From: Acidobacteriaceae bacterium
GTDB lineage: Bacteria; Acidobacteriota; Terriglobia; Terriglobales; Acidobacteriaceae
Length of the DNA: 9,321 nucleotides
Direction: 5' to 3'
NCBI GenBank assembly: GCA_003156235.1
Contig: PMGP01000191.1
Span: forward strand, 388-9,708
Part shown: positions 6,051 through 9,321 of the stretch, one piece after another
Numbering within the stretch: the stretch's first letter is position 1
Layout of the letters: each line of letters opens with the position of its first letter
Made by a program: the position numbers and the translations under genes
Notes under the pieces: generated by a model
Database searches by the model: none
What the model was told of the DNA's origin: nothing
The model's input: the letters and a program-made list of their open reading frames with translations, nothing else

Positions 6051-7034
6051 ATGAGAAACCACCTCATTTCCTTTGCTCTTTCGTTCATGAGCGAATCAAT
6101 CTCGGGAGCGCCTGATCCAGTGAGGTTATCGCTTGAAGCGGAAAGTGCAAAGTGGTTCACACGTTCGCTAATTTCAGGAGGCGTAGTTGCTTTCGGATGC
6201 TTGCTTGAAATTTGGGAGACTGCAATATCCGTTAGAAACTGGTTCCGAGCCAGAAGAGACCTCACCATCAAGGAAGACCCAAAAAGTTGGGGAATTCCCA
6301 TTGCTGCCTTTGGCTTATTGCTAGTAGTTTGGGGAATTGTCGCGGAGGTTACGTATGAAGGTTTGGCTTCAAATGCTGATGCGAGATTGAGGGCGCATGA
6401 ATCAGATGTGCTCTCAATCGCAGAGGCAAATACCGCTGCTGCTGACAAGAAATCTGGGGAGGCCGAGAAAACAGCAGGAGAACTCACTAAAGGGGCAGCG
6501 CAACTACGCAAAGATGCGGAGGAAGAGCATCTCGCTCGCGTCAAAATCGAAGCGGCTGTTGGTTGGAGATCGTTAAGCGACAAACAAAAACGTGATATAG
6601 GAGCGGCGCTTGCTAGTTTTGGCCCGAGGGCTAGTGTGAGCATTTGGTTCAATGCTTCCTCGACTGAAGCCGAGATGTTTGCTAACGATATTGCGGAAGC
6701 ACTCAGGTCTGGCCGCATAACCACTAGTGCTCCTGGGGGAATTATAGATATGCGCGAAGGTGGTAATTGGAACGGTGAAATAAAATCAGTCCATACCGGC
6801 GTGATAATCCAATCTACGAAAGCGCCTGCCGCAATCGAATTTGCCGCTGCACTTATCAAGGAGTTGACTAGCCGAGGATTTGACGTAAAACGGCAAACAG
6901 ACCCACCATTTGACCCCAAGCCAGAACCGATAATCTGGGTCAACGTGGAGGCGCGCCCAAGGGGTCCACAAGGAGAATATAAGCTCCAAGCAGAACGAGA
7001 CGCTAAAAAGAGCAAGAATAAAGCGAACAACTGA
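6051..7034 (+). CDS. Two-helix membrane protein with coiled coil, unknown function
   Basis: I do not recognise a named family. The 327-aa product has a short N-terminal part and two strongly hydrophobic helices (about residues 40-60 and 81-101). An Ala/Glu/Lys-rich stretch with heptad-like character follows (about 105-168). A compact C-terminal domain begins GWRSLSDKQK (171-180) and includes FANDIAEALRSG (210-221), HTGVIIQSTKAPA (248-260) and IIWVNVEARP (294-303). The tail is rich in Lys and charged residues. The helices make it an inner-membrane protein, and similar layouts occur in uncharacterised bacterial proteins. The ATG at 6051 has a modest AGCAGG at 6037-6042. GC is near 50% by eye, against about 60-70% in the iol genes, and codons such as AAT, GCT and TTA are frequent, suggesting transfer. 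It is the only gene between the 28-bp inverted repeats. Confidence 0.8.
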   Translation: MRNHLISFALSFMSESISGAPDPVRLSLEAESAKWFTRSLISGGVVAFGCLLEIWETAISVRNWFRARRDLTIKEDPKSWGIPIAAFGLLLVVWGIVAEVTYEGLASNADARLRAHESDVLSIAEANTAAADKKSGEAEKTAGELTKGAAQLRKDAEEEHLARVKIEAAVGWRSLSDKQKRDIGAALASFGPRASVSIWFNASSTEAEMFANDIAEALRSGRITTSAPGGIIDMREGGNWNGEIKSVHTGVIIQSTKAPAAIEFAAALIKELTSRGFDVKRQTDPPFDPKPEPIIWVNVEARPRGPQGEYKLQAERDAKKSKNKANN

Positions 7035-7100
7035 GGCAATTTGTTTGCCAGATGCTTTGCCTGTGGATTCCAAACGGCACCACTACCGGAAATTGCCTCA
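7032..7100. repeat. 11-bp inverted repeat flanking the right terminal repeat
   Basis: TGAGGCAATTT at 7032-7042, which includes the stop codon of the membrane-protein gene, is the exact reverse complement of AAATTGCCTCA at 7090-7100. The 47 bases between contain the whole right 28-bp repeat. A transcript could fold as a long stem-loop here. A shorter alternative stem, GGCAA/TTGCC at 7035-7049, competes with it. Confidence 0.55.
7060..7087 (-). repeat. Right 28-bp inverted repeat
   Basis: It begins CCTGTGGATTCC and ends CACCACTACC. It is a perfect reverse complement of 5956-5983, starting 25 bases after the stop of the membrane-protein gene. Confidence 0.9.
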
Positions 7101-7129
7101 TCCGGCCCGAAAGCACTGCTGCTCCGTGC

Positions 7130-7164
7130 CCCATCCTTTCGGCGTTTTGTGCGGAAAGGGTGGG
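7130..7164. terminator. Hairpin between convergent genes, possible two-way terminator
   Basis: CCCATCCTTTC and GAAAGGGTGGG pair over eleven positions, one of them a G-T wobble, with a 13-base loop. The stem lies about 95 bases after the + strand membrane-protein gene and 40 bases after the - strand Ser-rich gene. Its left arm and context (GTGCCCCATCCTTTC, TGCGGAAAG) recur at 4547-4579, so it is also a member of a dispersed repeat. No long T-run follows, so termination is a guess. Confidence 0.4.
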
Positions 7165-7204
7165 AAACCACATTTTCATACTCATTTTCACTGCGGGAAA
7201 ACCA

Positions 7205-7885
7205 TCATGCGTAAACGTTGACGCTGGCGCTGCTGCCGGCGTTGCCGCTGCTGACGGCTTTCGCGGCGCTGGCCGTGCTGCTGGCGCCGGCTGTATTGGC
7301 GGCCGTGCCTGCATTCGCAGTGCTGGAACTGGAGGCGCTGCTTGTACCTGCCGTGCTGCCGTCGCCGTACTTGCTTTCCAGCAGCGCGACCTCCGGGTTG
7401 GTTGTGCTGGAGGAAGAGTTCAGGCCGTAGGCGCTGTCCAGCATGGCGGTCGCCGGGTCGGTCGTCGTGGTCGATGTGGAGGAATTGCTCGAATCGGAAA
7501 GGCTGAGCAGGTCGTCCATCCATTGCACTGTCTGCGTCGCGGCACTCTCCGCGTTGGTGACGGCCTGGGATGGGGTGGACTTCAGGTCGCTTTGAACCGT
7601 CGCAAATGCGGATTGGGCCGTGGAGAGATTGCCCGAGTTGATGGCGCTGCCCAGCGCCGCCATGTCGGTGGAGAGCTGCGAGGAGGAAGACGAACTGCTG
7701 CCGCTCGTGGACGTTTGAGCCGGGTTTAGCTGGTTGTAGGTTTTGAAGGCGTTTGCCGCGGCGCTCAGGTTGCCCTGCGCCAGGCTCTGCGCAAGCGACT
7801 GCCAGGCATTCTGCGAGGCGGAAACGTTGCTGGAGGCAGCAATGTACTGCGAGAACCCCGCGGTCGAAAGAGCGGCTACCGTCAT
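7205..7885 (-). CDS. Ser/Thr/Ala-rich protein with internal duplications, unknown function
   Basis: Unknown function, 226 aa. The start at 7885 has a good site (AAAAGGGG, five bases before ATG); the longer upstream frame is not needed. Two helical repeats of one type are visible: residues 28-53 with AQGNLSAAANAFKTY, and 75-101 with NSGNLSTAQSAFATV, separated by a serine run (62-69). The SGNLSxAQxAF pattern occurs in uncharacterised proteins of soil bacteria. A second, different duplication follows: DPATAMLDSAYG (143-154) and NPEVALLESKYG (163-174). The rest, to residue 226, is Ser/Thr/Ala/Asn-rich low-complexity sequence ending SVNVYA. No classic signal peptide or membrane helix is seen, so location is unclear. 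It is transcribed away from pgeF and probably alone. Confidence 0.78.
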   Translation of the reverse strand: MTVAALSTAGFSQYIAASSNVSASQNAWQSLAQSLAQGNLSAAANAFKTYNQLNPAQTSTSGSSSSSSSQLSTDMAALGSAINSGNLSTAQSAFATVQSDLKSTPSQAVTNAESAATQTVQWMDDLLSLSDSSNSSTSTTTTDPATAMLDSAYGLNSSSSTTNPEVALLESKYGDGSTAGTSSASSSSTANAGTAANTAGASSTASAAKAVSSGNAGSSASVNVYA

Positions 7886-7968
7886 CGTGACCCCTTTTCC
7901 AGGAGCAGGGACAGGCTCCCTTATTCGATGTATCGGCAAATGGGGGCGGAAGTTGAGGCATTTTTCGC

Positions 7969-7998
7969 TTATAAAAGAAATCCACAGTAATTTGTGAA
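7969..7998 (-). promoter_or_regulatory. Candidate promoter of the Ser-rich gene
   Basis: On the - strand TTCACA (7993-7998) and TTATAA (7969-7974) are separated by 18 bases. They lie in an AT-rich stretch and would give a leader of roughly 75 bases before the ATG at 7885. The match to a housekeeping sigma promoter is fair, not strong. Confidence 0.35.
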
Positions 7999-8043
7999 TA
8001 AATATTCTTGCTGGCTGTGAAACCTTTTTCATTTGCCCGCATC

Positions 8044-8049
8044 TATAAT
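8044..8049 (+). promoter_or_regulatory. Candidate -10 box for the pgeF gene
   Basis: A perfect TATAAT lies at 8044-8049, facing the + strand gene at 8229, but no convincing -35 box is found 16-18 bases upstream (the region reads AAACCTTT). If used, it would give a leader of about 170 bases. A second possible -10, TAAAAT (8214-8219), lies just before the start codon. Confidence 0.3.
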
Positions 8050-8112
8050 GACAACTAGCAGAGGCTTCCCCGAAACACCACCCACCCAAGAAAGGACTTC
8101 CCTCCTTCTTGA

Positions 8113-8197
8113 AGGTTCAGTACGAACCTCTTCCCCTCAAACCCCCTTGGACCCCCTCCTACATTGCCTCTCGAAAGGGCCTGCCGGAAGGCGGCCC
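8113..8197 (+). other. Two hairpins in the long leader of pgeF
   Basis: Hairpin A is 8113-8129 (AGGTTC, loop of five, GAACCT). Hairpin B is 8177-8197: GGGCC, a bulged T, GCC, the GNRA-type loop GGAA, then GGC and GGCCC. Hairpin B ends 31 bases before the ATG and has no T-run after it, so it is not a clear terminator. No known riboswitch pattern was recognised. The rest of the 343-base gap (7886-8228) holds only the divergent promoter candidates. Confidence 0.4.
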
Positions 8198-8228
8198 TAT
8201 GTGTGTACCGCTTTAAAATGGAAGTCTG

Positions 8229-9293
8229 ATGGCCCCCTTCACTCCAGAAGCATATCCCGAGCAGGAAGTTCAGCAGATTGACGTGCTTTTCCAGCAAGCA
8301 GGCCTGCGGCGCAATCTGCGCGGAATGGCCGCCGCCGGCGTGACAAGCAGGATGCGTCTGGAGCGCTCGTCGCAGCAGGAACTGATTCCCGCCGCGCCGC
8401 TTCCCCGCATCGCCCCCAACGACGTTCAGTGGCTTGCGGTTCCTGCCTGGGATAAGATGAACTGGCTCTGGCATGGCTTCAGCACACGCCGCGGAGGCCG
8501 TAGCCGCTTCTACTGCGACGACGACGCACAAGGCGAGTTGAATCTTGGATTTACGCCTGAGGACGACCGGGAGACGGTGGCCCAAAATCGCCGGCTCTTT
8601 GCCGAGGCCGTCAGCGGTGATCCATCCACGCCGCTGGTCGATGTTCACCAGATTCATTCCAACCTGGTGCTCCTGGCGCGCGCGGCGGACGCAAGCCGTC
8701 AGAAGCCTAGAAGCGCCGACGGCCTGATGACCGATGAGCCCGGCCTGCTCGTGGGCGTACGAACCGCCGACTGCATCCCGATTCTGGTGGCCGACCGCAA
8801 GCGGCGCGCGGTAGCCGCCTTCCATGCTGGCTGGCGGGGAACCGTCCAGCGCATCGTAGAGTCCGGCATTGGCCGCATGAGGCTCCAATTCGGCTCCCGG
8901 CCTGAGGATCTCGTGGCCGCCATTGGCCCCGGCATCGGCCCCTGCTGTTATGCCGTGGGAGAAGAGGTCCTCTCCAGCTTCGAGTCGCAGTTCGCCTACG
9001 CCCGTGAACTCTTCCGCGAGGTTTACGACTCGGACCCGGTGCGGATCAAGTACCCAATGCTCTTCATGACGCAGCGCGCGCCGGGCCACTCGGAGATCGG
9101 CCCCAGCCTGCATTTGAATTTAGTTGAAGCCAACCGCCGTCAGTTGCTCGCCGCCGGCCTCAAGCCCCGGGCCATTCATCTCGTGGGCGGCTGCACAAGC
9201 TGCCAGCGAGAGCTGTTTTTCTCTCATCGCGGCTCTGAGGGCCACGCAGGACGCATGATGAGCGTAATCGGGATTCGGCCCGAGACGCCCTAG
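8229..9293 (+). CDS. pgeF: PgeF/YfiH-family protein (laccase domain, peptidoglycan editing factor)
   Basis: Members of this family (Pfam Cu-oxidase_4/DUF152) include E. coli YfiH/PgeF, which prevents misincorporation of serine into peptidoglycan stem peptides; relatives have been reported with polyphenol oxidase or purine-nucleoside activity. Family signatures in order are WHGFSTRRGG (81-90), NLGF (105-108), VHQIHS (139-144, metal-ligand His143), RTADCIPI (178-185, Cys182), AAFHAGWRGT (196-205, His199), AIGPGIGPCCYAVG (231-244) and GGCTSC with FFSHR (320-334). The His/Cys/His set for zinc or copper is complete. The product is 354 aa, but the recognised domain begins near residue 67. The first 60 or so residues are an extension compared with the roughly 240-aa E. 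coli protein. The start at 8229 has only GGAAG (8220-8224); an internal ATG (8325) would remove 32 residues. No partner gene is visible before the window ends. Confidence 0.87.
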   Translation: MAPFTPEAYPEQEVQQIDVLFQQAGLRRNLRGMAAAGVTSRMRLERSSQQELIPAAPLPRIAPNDVQWLAVPAWDKMNWLWHGFSTRRGGRSRFYCDDDAQGELNLGFTPEDDRETVAQNRRLFAEAVSGDPSTPLVDVHQIHSNLVLLARAADASRQKPRSADGLMTDEPGLLVGVRTADCIPILVADRKRRAVAAFHAGWRGTVQRIVESGIGRMRLQFGSRPEDLVAAIGPGIGPCCYAVGEEVLSSFESQFAYARELFREVYDSDPVRIKYPMLFMTQRAPGHSEIGPSLHLNLVEANRRQLLAAGLKPRAIHLVGGCTSCQRELFFSHRGSEGHAGRMMSVIGIRPETP

Positions 9294-9321
9294 TACCGCG
9301 TATCACTCATAATTTCGGATA

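Larger units (their letters stand above)
5956..7087. mobile_element. Candidate inverted-repeat-bounded unit carrying one gene
   Basis: Perfect 28-bp inverted repeats (5956-5983 and 7060-7087) enclose 1132 bases that contain a single gene of noticeably lower GC than its neighbours. No transposase is inside, so if mobile it would need one in trans. A possible 6-base target duplication, AAATTG, lies directly left of the left repeat (5950-5955) but two bases away from the right one (7090-7095), so it is weak evidence. Alternatives are an old composite of two copies of one extragenic repeat, or a past inversion. Confidence 0.35.

Noticed and set aside
5950..7095. AAATTG as a target-site duplication of the inverted-repeat unit
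   Set aside because: It is offset by two bases on the right, is short and AT-rich, and on the right it belongs to another inverted repeat. It is mentioned only as weak support.
5903..7171. Open frame of 422 codons on the - strand opposite the membrane-protein gene
   Set aside because: It runs antisense through the gene and both inverted repeats. Its translation is low-complexity (Ser/Ala/Leu) with no recognisable domain, while the + strand frame gives clear helices, a coiled coil and a folded domain.
7188..8042. Alternative - strand frame across the Ser-rich gene, rich in Gln/Arg/His
   Set aside because: It is a frame-shifted shadow. The other frame has a good ribosome binding site and ordered internal repeats.
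8218..8229. Three-codon frame (Met-Glu-Val-stop) overlapping the pgeF start
   Set aside because: It is too short to distinguish from chance, although a one-base TGATG overlap is present.

Overview
The window most resembles a chromosomal segment of a soil Acidobacteriota (Terriglobia-like). This is an inference from GC-rich genes, many short hairpin repeats of the kind common in those genomes, and the type of inositol gene cluster; no rRNA or other phylogenetic marker is present. No tRNA, rRNA, CRISPR array or recognisable transposase was seen.

Left part (1-4444, + strand): a myo-inositol catabolism and uptake cluster. It holds the 3' end of iolD, then iolE, then a 440-base hairpin-rich gap, then iolG, a 33-residue one-helix membrane peptide, and a DMT/GRP-type sugar transporter. 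IolG oxidises myo-inositol to scyllo-inosose, IolE dehydrates it, and IolD opens the ring, so three consecutive enzymatic steps are encoded here. The transporter is the obvious uptake candidate. iolG and the transporter both appear to start at TTG, and the small gene overlaps the iolG stop (ATGA). Two copies of a paired-hairpin repeat in the same orientation, with compensated stem changes, bound the iolG-peptide-transporter unit.

Middle (4445-5955): a repeat-rich, non-coding convergent region, then a LacI-family repressor on the - strand. It is a candidate regulator of the inositol genes, but this is not shown.

Right-middle (5956-7087): a gene of clearly lower GC, coding for a two-helix, coiled-coil protein of unknown function. 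It is bounded by perfect 28-bp inverted repeats and looks like an acquired unit without its own transposase.

Right part (7088-9321): a hairpin shared with the middle region, then a Ser/Thr/Ala-rich protein on the - strand with two internal duplications. A divergent promoter region follows, then a pgeF/YfiH-type (laccase-domain) gene on the + strand.
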